From the NCBI GenBank assembly GCA_040905445.1, contig JBBDRN010000025.1, positions 59,124 to 123,123 of the forward strand: 64,000 nucleotides of DNA, in the 5' to 3' direction. The position numbers and the translations under genes are program-made. This stretch comes from SKPT01 sp040905445 (GTDB lineage: Bacteria; Planctomycetota; Phycisphaerae; Phycisphaerales; Phycisphaeraceae). Position 1 is the stretch's first letter. Each line of letters opens with the position of its first letter. This document shows, piece after piece, positions 14,747-25,203 of this stretch. Below the pieces are notes generated by a model. The model saw only the letters and a list, made by a program, of their open reading frames with translations, ran no database searches and was not told the DNA's origin.

Positions 14747-15234
14747 GCGAGCAAGGGAAAAACCCGGGTGGCGCACCGGCGGGCGGTGGTGATCCCGCGG
14801 CCTCGGCTGGCCGGCCGCGCTGGGCCGTGACGCTGGCGGTGGGTTGCGCGGTGCTGCTGTTCGCCAGCGGGGCGGTGACGGGTTGGTCGCTGTCGAGCCT
14901 TTCGGTTGAGCCGGTGGTGGAGGCGGCGGATCCGGAACTGGGGCGGGGCGTACCGCCACGGCTGATCGAGCGAGCGCACGAGCGTCTGGCGGAGGATTTA
15001 AGGCTGGACGACACGCAGACCGAGCGGTTAAGGTTGACGCTGCAGGAGCGGGCCGGGCGGCTGCACGAGATCCACGAGCGGATCCGGCCGGAGTTGCAGG
15101 AAGAGTGGCGGCGGCTGGAGGGCGAGATCCGCGGACTGCTCGACGACGAGCAGCGTGAGCGCTGGGAGAAGATCCTGGAGCAGCGGCGATCGGTGTTCTC
15201 CTCGCCGCGCGGCCGACGCCGCGACCGGGAGTGA
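14743..15234 (+). CDS. Membrane-anchored Spy/CnrX-like periplasmic sensor
   Basis: 163 residues: a short Gly/Pro-rich N-terminus, one membrane helix (about residues 28-50, VTLAVGCAVLLFASGAVTGW), then a helical periplasmic domain. That domain contains DLRLDDTQTERLRLTLQERA and LLDDEQRERWEKILEQRR, the two LTxxQ-type helical hairpins of the Spy/CpxP/ZraP/CnrX family. No obvious His/Met metal cluster is visible. ATGA overlap with the preceding gene implies coupled translation. The likely role is to sense an envelope condition and control the anti-sigma/sigma pair. It is followed after 79 bases by gspE, so the signalling unit may govern secretion. Confidence 0.7.
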   Translation: MSEQGKNPGGAPAGGGDPAASAGRPRWAVTLAVGCAVLLFASGAVTGWSLSSLSVEPVVEAADPELGRGVPPRLIERAHERLAEDLRLDDTQTERLRLTLQERAGRLHEIHERIRPELQEEWRRLEGEIRGLLDDEQRERWEKILEQRRSVFSSPRGRRRDRE

Positions 15235-15313
15235 GTGCGGCGGACGGGCAAGCAGGCGGCGCGTTGCGAGGCAGGGACGGCTTCGCGTGGCCGCGGCGGC
15301 TGGAGATGGACGC

Positions 15314-17069
<1,756 letters not shown>

Positions 17070-17071
<2 letters not shown>

Positions 17072-17309
17072 GAATTCAGAATTAGGAATTCAAAAATTCA
17101 GAAAAGGGAACTCCGGAAAGTGCGTTGAACCGCGAAGGTGCGAAGGAAGCGAAGTTGCGGAGGAAGTGAGGTTGTTGGTGATAAGGAAGCTTTCCGATCG
17201 CTCGTTCGCTTCGCCCTCTTCGCCGTCTTCGCTTCTTCGCGGTTGATGCGAACGACGGGAGGCGGCGTCCAGTTTCTGAATTTTGAATTTTGAATTCCTA
17301 ATTTTAATT
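17070..17309. repeat. Nested inverted repeats filling the gspE-gspF gap
   Basis: The gap consists of two nested inverted elements. The outer arms are iterated gaattcagaatt-type micro-repeats (17071-17105 as gagaattcagaattaggaat and onward; 17274-17309 as ttctgaattttgaattttga and onward). Inside them sits an aaccgcgaag-type inverted element (17124-17246), itself built of gcgaag units. The A+T-rich outer arms contrast sharply with the surrounding coding DNA. The element interrupts an otherwise tightly packed operon. Confidence 0.88.
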
Positions 17310-17319
17310 GAATAACCCC

Positions 17320-18576
17320 ATGCCGAGGTTTCGTTACAACGCGTTGGATCAGGCCGGGCAGCCCACGGCGGGTGAGCTCGAGGCGGTGGGCGAGGCGCAG
17401 GCGGTCGCGCAGCTCGCGGCCCAGGGGATCTTTGTCACGCAGGTCGACGCGGCCGGCCATGGCGCCGCTGTCGCGAACGGCGCCACGCGGGCGGACGGCG
17501 GCGGGGCGGCGGCGGGCGGCTGGAATCTCTCGTTCGGGGCGCGCATCCCGCTGCGAAGCCGGGCGGCGATGTTCGGGCAACTCGCGACTGCGCTGGAGGC
17601 GGGGCTGACGCTGCTGGCGGCGCTGAAGGTCGTGCAGGAGCAGGCCGAGTCGGAGTCGATGCGTCGGCTGGTCACCGACCTTGCGGATCGCGTGCAGGGC
17701 GGCGAGGCGCTCTCCGGGGCGATGGAGGCGCAGGGGCGGGTGTTTACGCCGCTGCACGTGTCGATGGTGCGCGCGGGCGAGACGGCGGGCGTGCTGGACG
17801 AGGTGATGGGGTCGCTCGCCGAGTTCGCCGAGCGCGAGTTGGAGGTGCGGGAGAAGATTCGCTCCGCGGCGACATATCCGCTGATCGTCATGACGCTGGC
17901 GGTGGCGTCGGTGATCGTGATCATGATCTGGGTGGCGCCGACGATCCTGAACTCGCTGGTGGAGGAGGGTCGGCCGCTGCCGTTGCCGACGGTGCTGCTG
18001 CTGGGGGTGAGCAATTTCGTGGCGAGCTGGTGGGGCGTGCTGACGGGGGTGGGGCTGTTGGCGGGGGGATACTGGTTTCGGCAATGGATCGCGACGCCGG
18101 ACGGGCGGCTGGCGTGGGACGGCTTCAAGCTGCGCGTGCCGATCCTCGGCGAGACGCTGCGCAAGATCGCCGTGGGGCGGTTCGCGCGGACGCTGGCGAC
18201 ACTGACAGGCTCGGGGATCCAGATCCTCGAAGCGCTGCACGTCTTGCGCGACACGCTGGGCAACGAGGCGATGGCGCGGACGGTGGACGACGTGCGGGCG
18301 GCGATCAGCCAGGGTGAGTCGATCGCCGAGCCGCTGCGCAAGACCGGGCAGTTTCCCGCGCTGTTTATCCAGGTGATCGCGCTGGGCGAGCAGACGGGGA
18401 AGATGGATGAGCTGCTGCTGCGGGCGGCCAACGCGTATGAGCGGGAGACGGCGGCGGCGATCGAGCGGACGATGACGCTGCTGCCGGCGCTGTTGATCGT
18501 GGTGCTGGCGATCGTGGTGGGGCTGATCCTGGCGGCGGTGCTGCTGCCGATCGTGTCGATGCAGGCGGGGGTGTGA
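17320..18576 (+). CDS. gspF: Type II secretion inner-membrane platform protein GspF
   Basis: 418-residue polytopic protein with the duplicated T2SSF domain: FGQLATALEAGLTLLAAL in the first half and RFARTLATLTGSGIQILEAL in the second. Three membrane segments are visible (about residues 185-215, 230-250 and 385-415). An N-terminal domain (FRYNALDQAGQPTAGEL) is typical of GspF. It connects the ATPase to the pseudopilus. The ATG at 17320 is used; a TTG at 17308 would start inside the upstream repeat arm. A second GspF/PilC paralogue is encoded at 43020-44246. Confidence 0.94.
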   Translation: MPRFRYNALDQAGQPTAGELEAVGEAQAVAQLAAQGIFVTQVDAAGHGAAVANGATRADGGGAAAGGWNLSFGARIPLRSRAAMFGQLATALEAGLTLLAALKVVQEQAESESMRRLVTDLADRVQGGEALSGAMEAQGRVFTPLHVSMVRAGETAGVLDEVMGSLAEFAERELEVREKIRSAATYPLIVMTLAVASVIVIMIWVAPTILNSLVEEGRPLPLPTVLLLGVSNFVASWWGVLTGVGLLAGGYWFRQWIATPDGRLAWDGFKLRVPILGETLRKIAVGRFARTLATLTGSGIQILEALHVLRDTLGNEAMARTVDDVRAAISQGESIAEPLRKTGQFPALFIQVIALGEQTGKMDELLLRAANAYERETAAAIERTMTLLPALLIVVLAIVVGLILAAVLLPIVSMQAGV

Positions 18577-18578
18577 AG

Positions 18579-18612
18579 AAAATTCAGAATTGAGAATTCA
18601 GAATTCAGAAAG
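18579..18612. repeat. Single gaattcagaatt micro-repeat array
   Basis: A direct array of aattcaga-type units between gspF and gspG. No inverted partner is present here, unlike 17070-17309 and 44251-44376. Confidence 0.7.
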
Positions 18613-18640
18613 CAGAGATGCAGTGACAGGGAGCCAGGTT

Positions 18641-19048
18641 ATGCGAGGCGCTAAGGGATTCACGTTGGTGGAGGTGCTGGTGGTTGTGGTGATCATCGGC
18701 GTGCTGGCGGCGATGATCGTGCCGCAGATCGTCGGGCGCACGACCGAGGCGCGACGGAGTTCCGCGCAGAATCAGATCGCTCAGGTCAGCAACGCGATTC
18801 AAACGTTCTATCTCGACTACGAGCGATGGCCGAACAGCCTGGATGAATTGGTGAGCCAGCCGGCAGACATCAGCGACGATCGTTGGAAAGACCCGCTGCT
18901 GCGTGCGAAGGACGTGAACGATCCATGGGGCAATCCGCTGGTGTATCGCCACCCGGGGCAGCACGGCGTGTTTGACCTGTACAGCCTCGGCGCCGATGGC
19001 CAGGAGGGCGGCGAGGGGGACAACGCGCCGATCACCAACTGGGAGTAG
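18641..19048 (+). CDS. gspG: Major pseudopilin GspG
   Basis: 135 residues. The prepilin peptidase site is RGAKG/FTLVEVLVVVVIIG, with Glu at +5. The mature protein has the conserved long N-terminal helix and the family's C-terminal calcium-loop region (DPWGNPLVYRHPGQHGVFDL, then YSLGADGQEGGEGDNAPI), which is diagnostic for the major pseudopilin. The ATG at 18641 gives a short six-residue leader, as expected. It forms the shaft of the periplasmic pseudopilus driven by GspE. Confidence 0.96.
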   Translation: MRGAKGFTLVEVLVVVVIIGVLAAMIVPQIVGRTTEARRSSAQNQIAQVSNAIQTFYLDYERWPNSLDELVSQPADISDDRWKDPLLRAKDVNDPWGNPLVYRHPGQHGVFDLYSLGADGQEGGEGDNAPITNWE

Positions 19049-19050
19049 AC

Positions 19051-19084
19051 GTCAATTTCAAATGGACAATGCACAATGCACAAA
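19051..19084. repeat. acaatgca micro-repeat supplying the gspH start region
   Basis: The array tcaatttcaaatggacaatg, then cacaatgcacaaa, contains three ATGs at 7-base spacing. The third (19076) is the gspH start. It belongs to the same family as 56569-56653. Confidence 0.7.
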
Positions 19085-19630
19085 GGGGGAAGCCGCGGCG
19101 CGTTCACGCTCATCGAGCTGATCGTCGTCGTGGTGATCATCGGCGTGCTGGCGGCGATGACCGTGCCGAACGTCGTGGGGCAGGTGGGTTCGGCGCGTTT
19201 GCGGGCGTCGGCGAACCAGTTGCGCGTGACGGCGGACTATGGCCACAGCTATGCCGTGACGCGCAACGCGCCGACGCGGCTGGCGATCGACCGTGAGCAG
19301 GGGGGGTTCGGGTTGGCGTATCAGCCCGACCCGCTCGGGGAGCCGGAGCGGTGGGAGCCGGTGACGGCCGACCTGCACCGGCGGCGCACGTTGCAGCGAG
19401 GGGTGAGCTTCTCGCGCTTCGAGGTGGATGCGCAGGCGTCGGCGGCGGGGGCGCAGAGCGACGGCGTGACGTTCATGCCCACCGGGGAGGCCGAGGCGGC
19501 GATCATCGAGATCACCGACGGCCAGGCGTACTGGACGCTGCGCATCGGGGCGAGCACGGGGCGCCGCGAGCTCATCCAGGGCCGGGCGCCGGAGCGGTTG
19601 GACGATCGCGTGGACATGGACTTGCGATGA
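19076..19630 (+). CDS. gspH: Minor pseudopilin GspH-like
   Basis: 184 residues with a prepilin leader MHKGGSRGA/FTLIELIVVVVIIG: FTLIE with Glu+5, although the residue before Phe is Ala rather than the usual Gly. The region after the helix (QLRVTADYGHSYAVTRNAPT) and the small beta domain match GspH. The start codon lies inside an iterated micro-repeat and no clear ribosome-binding site is present. The stop overlaps gspI by 4 bases. Confidence 0.85.
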   Translation: MHKGGSRGAFTLIELIVVVVIIGVLAAMTVPNVVGQVGSARLRASANQLRVTADYGHSYAVTRNAPTRLAIDREQGGFGLAYQPDPLGEPERWEPVTADLHRRRTLQRGVSFSRFEVDAQASAAGAQSDGVTFMPTGEAEAAIIEITDGQAYWTLRIGASTGRRELIQGRAPERLDDRVDMDLR

Positions 19631-20151
19631 TGTGGATGCGGTTTCATGGCGAGCGACGTCCCGACGCCCCTCCCTTCGGGAGGGGGTGGGGGACTGCGTG
19701 TGTCGAGGAGGCGGGACGCCGCGTGGGCGCGGCGGCGAAACGGCGCGACGGGAATCGCCGGGCGGCAGGGTTTACGTTGATCGAGGCGCTGCTGGCGGGG
19801 GTGATCCTGGCGATCTCGGGAATGACGATCGGCTACGGGATGGGGCAGGCGATGCAGTCGGCGCGCGTCGCGCGCGAGTATGACGAGGCCGCGATGCTGC
19901 TCGACCAAGTGCTGACGCGGATCGACATCGTTGGCCCGGAGCGGATGCTGAGCCTGGGCCCCAACGAGGGTGCGTTCAGCGAGCCGTTCGACGATTATCA
20001 ATGGCAAGCGCAGATCGAGGTGGGCGAGCTGACAGACCTGTACGACGTGCACGTGGTGGTGAGCTGGGGCCGACGGCGCGTCGAGTCGCACACGCGGCTG
20101 TACGACCCGCCCAACGCCCGGCCCGGCGACGTGCGGTGGGAGGACCTGTGA
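19627..20151 (+). CDS. gspI: Minor pseudopilin GspI-like
   Basis: 174 residues, starting at an ATG that overlaps the gspH stop (ATGA). The basic leader is long (about 44 residues) before RRAAG/FTLIEALLAGVILAI, a standard class III cleavage site with Glu+5. After the helix the protein contains REYDEAAMLLDQVLTRI, the usual GspI/GspV position. It is one of the tip-complex pseudopilins together with J and K. Assignment as I rather than another minor pseudopilin follows from gene order. Confidence 0.8.
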   Translation: MMWMRFHGERRPDAPPFGRGWGTACVEEAGRRVGAAAKRRDGNRRAAGFTLIEALLAGVILAISGMTIGYGMGQAMQSARVAREYDEAAMLLDQVLTRIDIVGPERMLSLGPNEGAFSEPFDDYQWQAQIEVGELTDLYDVHVVVSWGRRRVESHTRLYDPPNARPGDVRWEDL

Positions 20152-20852
20152 GAGCGTGGATGACGCGAGATCCAGATATGCATGCGCGCGGCCGCGGCTT
20201 CACGCTGATCGAGCTGATCGTCGCGTCGAGCATCACGGCGATGGTCACGGCGGCGACGGTGCTGATGCTGGGCAACATGGCGGCCGGGCGCGAGCGGGTG
20301 GATCGGGAGGCGCGGCTGCACGAGCAGGCGCGGGCGGGCATGCGCGCGGTCGTCGGCGCGCTGCGCAACGCGCACCGGGCGACCGACCGCCAGGACTGGC
20401 TGCTCGAGGGTGTGGGCGATGCGCCGACGGGCCAGGCGCCGCAGGATCGCGTGCGGTTCTACACGGTGACGCATCGCCGGCTGCGGCCGGAGCATCCGGA
20501 GTCGGACGTGCACGAGGTCGAGTTCTATCTTCAGCCGGTCGAGGGCGAGCAACTGCTCGTGCTGCATCGGCGGACCGACCCGGCGCGGAACGACCCGCCC
20601 GACGGCGGAGGCGTCGTCGAGCAGATCGCGCGGCAGGTGATCAGCTTCGAGCTGCTCTACTTTGACGGGGTGGAGTGGCATCCGCAGTGGGAGGCGCAGC
20701 AGCAGGGTTGGCCGCTGGCGGTGCAGGCGACGCTGGTGTTCGCCGCGGAGGTGGGCAGCCCGCCGCGGCGGTTCACGCGGATCGTTAACTTCCCGCACCG
20801 CGCCAGCGAGGGCGTACCGGGCGGCAGTGGCACTGGAGCAGGCGGTGAGTGA
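20148..20852 (+). CDS. gspJ: Minor pseudopilin GspJ-like
   Basis: 234 residues from a GTG that overlaps the gspI stop; an ATG at 20160 is an alternative. The leader ends HARGRG/FTLIELIVASSITAM. The soluble domain includes QAWxLxx-like elements and a C-terminal strand-rich region ending in RFTRIVNFPHRA, as in GspJ. Its stop overlaps the next gene by eight bases. It takes part in the J-K-I tip that initiates the pseudopilus. Confidence 0.82.
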   Translation: MRAWMTRDPDMHARGRGFTLIELIVASSITAMVTAATVLMLGNMAAGRERVDREARLHEQARAGMRAVVGALRNAHRATDRQDWLLEGVGDAPTGQAPQDRVRFYTVTHRRLRPEHPESDVHEVEFYLQPVEGEQLLVLHRRTDPARNDPPDGGGVVEQIARQVISFELLYFDGVEWHPQWEAQQQGWPLAVQATLVFAAEVGSPPRRFTRIVNFPHRASEGVPGGSGTGAGGE

Positions 20853-22218
20853 ACGTGTGACGCCATTGCGAAGGGGCTGGGGCGAGCGTGCGGGGCCTGC
20901 TGCGCGGTCCGCGCCGGCGTGGCGCGGCACGGTCCAGCGGCGCGGGGTGGCACTGCTGGCGGTGTTGTGGGTGGTGCTCGTGTCGGGGCTGGTGCTTATG
21001 GGGGTGCAGCAGGTGGCGCGGGTGCACATGGCCGGCGGGTCGCACCAGCTCGGGGCGGTGCAGGCGCATTGGCTGGCGCGGGCGGGCGTGGAGCATGCGA
21101 TGGCGGAGCTGGCGGCCGACCTGTCGCCCGCGGACTCGCGGCTGGACTACTGGTGGGACGATCTGACGTTCGAGCGCGTCGAGTCGCCGGTGGGCACGTA
21201 TTCGCTCGTGTCGCCGCTGTATGACGTGGGACAAATCGGGCTGCCGCGATACGGTGTGGAGGACCTGGCGGGCCGGCTGAACGTGAACACGGCGGGGCGC
21301 GAGCAGCTCGAGGCGTTGGAGAGCCTCGACGAGATGCACGCGTCGGCGATCCTGGACTGGCGCGAGCAGACGACGGAGGCGCGGCCGGGCGGCGCGGGGC
21401 CGGGCTACTACCAGGGCCTGGCGATCCCGTACGAGATCCGCGGCGGCGAGCTGCAGACGCTGCACGAGCTGCTGCTGGTGCGCGGGATCGACGAGGAGCT
21501 GTTCTGGGGTCGCGGCGGCGGGCGGGAGGCGATGCTGTATGTCAGCGAGACGCGGGCGGCGCACTTTGCGGGCGACCCGAGGCGGGCGGAGGACCTTGGC
21601 CTGTGGCGGCTGGCGACGGTGCGCAGCTCGTCGCCCAACGTCGGCGCCGACGGCCAGCAGCGGCTGGACCTGTCGGAGGCAAGCGAGACGGACATCCAGA
21701 GTCGGCTGAACATCGCGCCGGAGCTGGCGGAGGCGATTGTCGAGGCGCGCGACGACGAGGACTTCGACAGCCTCTTCGATCTCGAGGACATTACGGCCGA
21801 GGTGGAGACGGAGCGGGGCGTGGAGCGGATGGAGATCGACCTGGAGTGGATCGCCGGGCGATGGGACGACCTGGCGCTGTCGGACGACGAGCACCTGCCG
21901 GGACGGATCAACGTGAACACGGCGCTGTGGCCGGTGCTGCTGACCGTGCCGGGGATGGACGAGGCGGCGGCGGACGCGATCATCAGCCACCGCGAGGGCG
22001 GGGCGGGCGGCTTCGAGAGCATCGGCGAGCTGTTGCTGAGCGCCAACATCAATGAGGACGTATTCCGCGAGGTGGCTGAGCACCTGGACGTGCGATCGAA
22101 TACCTTCCGCATCACGGCGGTGGGGACGTCGAACGACGGCGTGCAGCGGCAGATCATCGCGGAAGTGGACCGAAGCGGCGATGTGCCGCGGCTTGTTTAC
22201 TGGTACCAGAGCCCATGA
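20845..22218 (+). CDS. gspK: Minor pseudopilin GspK
   Basis: About 457 residues from a GTG inside gspJ (eight-base overlap). After a basic leader comes GVALLAVLWVVLVSGLVLMG, the hydrophobic helix of GspK, which lacks Glu+5 as usual for this tip subunit. Two helix-hairpin-helix-like repeats typical of the GspK alpha domain are present: GRLNVNTAGREQLEALESL and, about 200 residues later, GRINVNTALWPVLLTVPGMD. The protein is larger than the ~325-residue proteobacterial GspK, with extra sequence between the repeats. It sits at the tip of the pseudopilus. Confidence 0.9.
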   Translation: MSERVTPLRRGWGERAGPAARSAPAWRGTVQRRGVALLAVLWVVLVSGLVLMGVQQVARVHMAGGSHQLGAVQAHWLARAGVEHAMAELAADLSPADSRLDYWWDDLTFERVESPVGTYSLVSPLYDVGQIGLPRYGVEDLAGRLNVNTAGREQLEALESLDEMHASAILDWREQTTEARPGGAGPGYYQGLAIPYEIRGGELQTLHELLLVRGIDEELFWGRGGGREAMLYVSETRAAHFAGDPRRAEDLGLWRLATVRSSSPNVGADGQQRLDLSEASETDIQSRLNIAPELAEAIVEARDDEDFDSLFDLEDITAEVETERGVERMEIDLEWIAGRWDDLALSDDEHLPGRINVNTALWPVLLTVPGMDEAAADAIISHREGGAGGFESIGELLLSANINEDVFREVAEHLDVRSNTFRITAVGTSNDGVQRQIIAEVDRSGDVPRLVYWYQSP

Positions 22219-23972
22219 GCAGACTTGCAGGTCAGCAATCCGACACCCGCCGCGCGCGCGGCATCGAGATCGGCGCGGCCGCGGTGCGGCTGGTGGAACT
22301 GGAGCGCGGCGGCGAGACGACGCGCGTGGTGCGCTACGCCAGCCGGTCGTTGCCCGACCGGTGGGAGGGCGAGCCGGACTGGGCGGACGCGATCGCCGCA
22401 CTGCTGGCGGACGCCGACGCGGAAGGCGCGGCGGGGACCGCGGGTGGAGCGGGCATGGCGAGTGTGGCGGGCTTGGCGGGGGTGGCGGGGGTGGGGCTGA
22501 CGGTGGCGGACGAGGCGGTGCTGTATCGGTCGCTGACGCTGCCGCCCGCGGGCGGCGAGGCGCTGGAGCAGATGATCCGGGCGCAGGTGGACGTGGTGCT
22601 GCCCGCGGCGAGCGAGGTGCTGGCGTGGAGCTGGATGGTGCAGCAGCCGGGCGGACCGGGGCAGCCGCAACGCGTGCTGATCGCCGCGATGCGACAGGCG
22701 ATGCTCGGGCAGCTCAAGGGCGCCGTGGCGCAGCCGGGCGGCACGCTGCTCGGCGTGACGCCGGCGGCGGTGGCGTGCGGGCGCGGGCTGGCGGCGCTGA
22801 CGGGGGGGGCCGCCGGGGCCGGCTCGGCGCGCGTGCTCGTGGAACTGGCGGGTGAGGCGACGACGGTGTTGCTGCACGACCCGGCCGGGTCGCGGCTGGA
22901 GATCGAGTCGATCGGGCACGGGCGCGATCACTGGATCGAGGCGCTGGCGGACGAGATGGAGGTGTCGCTGACCGAAGCGGAGCGTCGGGTCGGCTCGGCG
23001 CTGCGATCCGGCGGGGCGACGCTGCCCGAGGCCGTGGGTCTGCTTATCGAACGATGGGCCGGGCAGGTCGCGGCCGTGGTGCGCGGGTTGATCGGCGAGG
23101 GTGATGACGGCCAGGACGACGCGACGACCGATGTGGCGGGGGTGCATCTGATCGGGGAGGCCGGTGCGTCCGGGTACCTGGCGCAGGAGTTGGGCGGGGC
23201 GATGGGTGGCGAGGTGACGCCGCTGCCGCGGCCGGCGCAGCTCGTCGTGCCGGGCGACGTGGCGATGGGCGAGGCGCTGCCAGCGCTGGGCGCGGCCCTG
23301 GAGGCGCTGGAGCCGGGCGAGCGGACGATCAACTTCGCACCGCCCCAAGCCGCGATCGTGCGGCAGTCGCCGCGGCTGGTGAAGCTGGCGGCGGCCGCGG
23401 CGGTGTGGGTGCTGCTGGCGGTGCTGCTGCTGTACGCGATGGACCGAGGCGAGGCGGCGCGGCTGGATGCGGCGCTGGCGGAGGCGCGATCGCGCGTGGC
23501 GACGAGCGCTGGCGGGGGTGGCGCTGGTGGCGGGGGTGGGGGCGATGCGGTGGTGCGGTACCTGGAGCAGAGCGTTATGCCGCCGCTGCACGTGCTGCTG
23601 GAGCTGACAAGCTTCGCGCCCGACTCGCTGGTGCTGCGGAGCTGGCAATATGACCGGGAGGGGACGATCCGCCTGGCGGGGCGGGTCGGCTCGATCGATG
23701 ACCTCGACGGGTTTCTCAAGGCGATCGACGGCTCGCCGATGTTCGCGCGCGTGGAGCTGCGGCAGGCACGAGCGCAGGAGCGAGCGTGGGAGCTGGAGCT
23801 GACGGCCGAGATCACCGCGCTCAACCGTTACATCCCCCCACCGCCACCCGCGCCCGCCGCGCCGGAGGCGGATGACGCGGGCGAGGCGGACGACGACGAG
23901 GAGCCGGGCCCGGTCGAGGCGGACGCACAGGACGAGTCGACGCCGGTGGCGGCGCGGGAGCAGCGGCGATGA
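22215..23972 (+). CDS. gspL: GspL-like assembly protein (PilM-PilN-type fusion)
   Basis: 585 residues. The N-terminal ~370 residues begin RGIEIGAAAVRLVELERGG, the first strands of the actin-like PilM/GspL cytoplasmic domain. One membrane helix follows (about residues 391-410, AAVWVLLAVLLLYAMD). The periplasmic part resembles PilN (MPPLHVLLELTSFAPDSLVL, LDGFLKAIDGSPMFARVEL). The protein ends in a Pro/Ala/acidic tail. It links the GspE ATPase to the inner-membrane platform and partners GspM. A Gly-rich linker (AGGGGAGGGGGG) follows the membrane helix. ATGA overlaps exist at both ends. Confidence 0.85.
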   Translation: MSRLAGQQSDTRRARGIEIGAAAVRLVELERGGETTRVVRYASRSLPDRWEGEPDWADAIAALLADADAEGAAGTAGGAGMASVAGLAGVAGVGLTVADEAVLYRSLTLPPAGGEALEQMIRAQVDVVLPAASEVLAWSWMVQQPGGPGQPQRVLIAAMRQAMLGQLKGAVAQPGGTLLGVTPAAVACGRGLAALTGGAAGAGSARVLVELAGEATTVLLHDPAGSRLEIESIGHGRDHWIEALADEMEVSLTEAERRVGSALRSGGATLPEAVGLLIERWAGQVAAVVRGLIGEGDDGQDDATTDVAGVHLIGEAGASGYLAQELGGAMGGEVTPLPRPAQLVVPGDVAMGEALPALGAALEALEPGERTINFAPPQAAIVRQSPRLVKLAAAAAVWVLLAVLLLYAMDRGEAARLDAALAEARSRVATSAGGGGAGGGGGGDAVVRYLEQSVMPPLHVLLELTSFAPDSLVLRSWQYDREGTIRLAGRVGSIDDLDGFLKAIDGSPMFARVELRQARAQERAWELELTAEITALNRYIPPPPPAPAAPEADDAGEADDDEEPGPVEADAQDESTPVAAREQRR

Positions 23973-24523
23973 CCATCACCGAACGCGACAAGCGCACGCT
24001 CATCATCGGCGGCGTGGCACTGGTGATCCTGCTGGTGGGGTACTTCGGCGTCGTGCCGATGACCCAGAGCTGGGTCGCGGCGCGCGAGCGCATCGCCGTG
24101 GGCGAGGTGGAGTTGGCGCAGCTTCGGCAACAGGCGGCACTGACCGCCCGGGAGCGGGCGCGGCTGGCGACGTACTTCGGCGTCGGGGCGCGTCAACCGG
24201 TGCCGCCGCTGGCGGAGGCGCGGCTGAACCTCATGAACGATGTCGAGTCGATCCTGAAGTCCGCCAACGTCAACATCGAGAGCATCAACCCGCAGGCGTC
24301 GCGCCCGCTGCGCGAGGCGCCGCACCTGACGCGCGTGTCGCTGCGGATCGACACGACGTGCAGCCTGGTCGACCTGGCGCGATGCCTGGCGCGGCTGCAC
24401 GAGTCGGAGCGGCTGATCCTCGTCGACCGCATCAACGCCACCGTCGTGGAGGACCGGCCGGGGCAGGTCAAGGCTTCGGTGGTGCTGCTCACGCTCGCCC
24501 GCAGTCAGGAGGTCCGGCCATGA
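23969..24523 (+). CDS. gspM: GspM/PilO-like assembly protein
   Basis: 184 residues: a short cytoplasmic N-terminus (TITERDKRTL), one membrane helix (about residues 12-30), a coiled-coil stretch (WVAARERIAVGEVELAQLRQ) and a ferredoxin-like C-terminal domain with SLVDLARCLARLHESERLIL. This is the bitopic architecture of GspM/PilO. It overlaps gspL and the next gene by ATGA. Together with the L protein it forms the inner-membrane scaffold. Confidence 0.82.
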   Translation: MTITERDKRTLIIGGVALVILLVGYFGVVPMTQSWVAARERIAVGEVELAQLRQQAALTARERARLATYFGVGARQPVPPLAEARLNLMNDVESILKSANVNIESINPQASRPLREAPHLTRVSLRIDTTCSLVDLARCLARLHESERLILVDRINATVVEDRPGQVKASVVLLTLARSQEVRP

Positions 24524-25203
24524 ACCTGAACCTTGGAAGCACGTTCGGCGACGGTCAGCGACTGACGCACGTGGCGCCGTGGGCGGTGATCGCCCTGGCC
24601 GCGCTGGTGACGCTGATGGTGCTGGTGCGCGGCGGGGGGTACCTGCTCGCGGCCGCGTCGCTGCCCGACGATCCCGCGGCTGCAGCCGACGCGGGCGACG
24701 ATGGCACGGCCGACGCGGACGCGCGCATCAAGCCGGTGCACGACCGCAACCTCTTCGCGCCGGTGCGGCGCAACGAGTTTGGCGGGCAGCTCGTCGGGGT
24801 GCTGGGTGACCGCGCGCTGTTCAACGGCGGGCAGTCGGCGCGCGTCGGCGAGAGTGCGCACGGGGCCAAGCTCATCGAGATCGGCGCCGACTGGGCGCGC
24901 GTCGAGTTCGACGGCGACGAGCGGCGGCTGGAGGTGTTCGACGGGTCGCGTCGCTCGGCGGGGCGGCCGAGTGGCGGCGGGTCGCGGCGGCCGACGGCGC
25001 GGGGTGAACGGCCGTCGCGTCGCGGCGGCGGCGGGCCGGGGCGTGCCGCCGCCCCCTCGGGCCCGCGCGGCGGGGGCCCGGGCGGCTTCTCGATACCGCC
25101 CGAAGCCATCGAACGATTTCGCAACATGCCCGCCGAGCAGCGCGCCCGCCTGCTCGAGCGCATGCCGGCCAACATCCGCCAACAGATCGAGGAGGCTGAC
25201 TGA
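24520..25203 (+). CDS. gspC: GspC-like inner-membrane clamp protein
   Basis: 227 residues. One N-terminal membrane helix (about residues 21-45) is followed by the homology region that contacts the secretin: RNLFAPVRRNEF, then LVGVLGDRALFNGGQSARVG and FDGDERRLEVFD. A long Arg/Gly-rich low-complexity linker (about residues 145-190) leads to a C-terminal helical segment (IPPEAIERFRNMPAEQRARL). There is no PDZ domain. It lies immediately before the secretin gene; the two genes that open most gsp operons are at the end here. Confidence 0.78.
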   Translation: MNLNLGSTFGDGQRLTHVAPWAVIALAALVTLMVLVRGGGYLLAAASLPDDPAAAADAGDDGTADADARIKPVHDRNLFAPVRRNEFGGQLVGVLGDRALFNGGQSARVGESAHGAKLIEIGADWARVEFDGDERRLEVFDGSRRSAGRPSGGGSRRPTARGERPSRRGGGGPGRAAAPSGPRGGGPGGFSIPPEAIERFRNMPAEQRARLLERMPANIRQQIEEAD

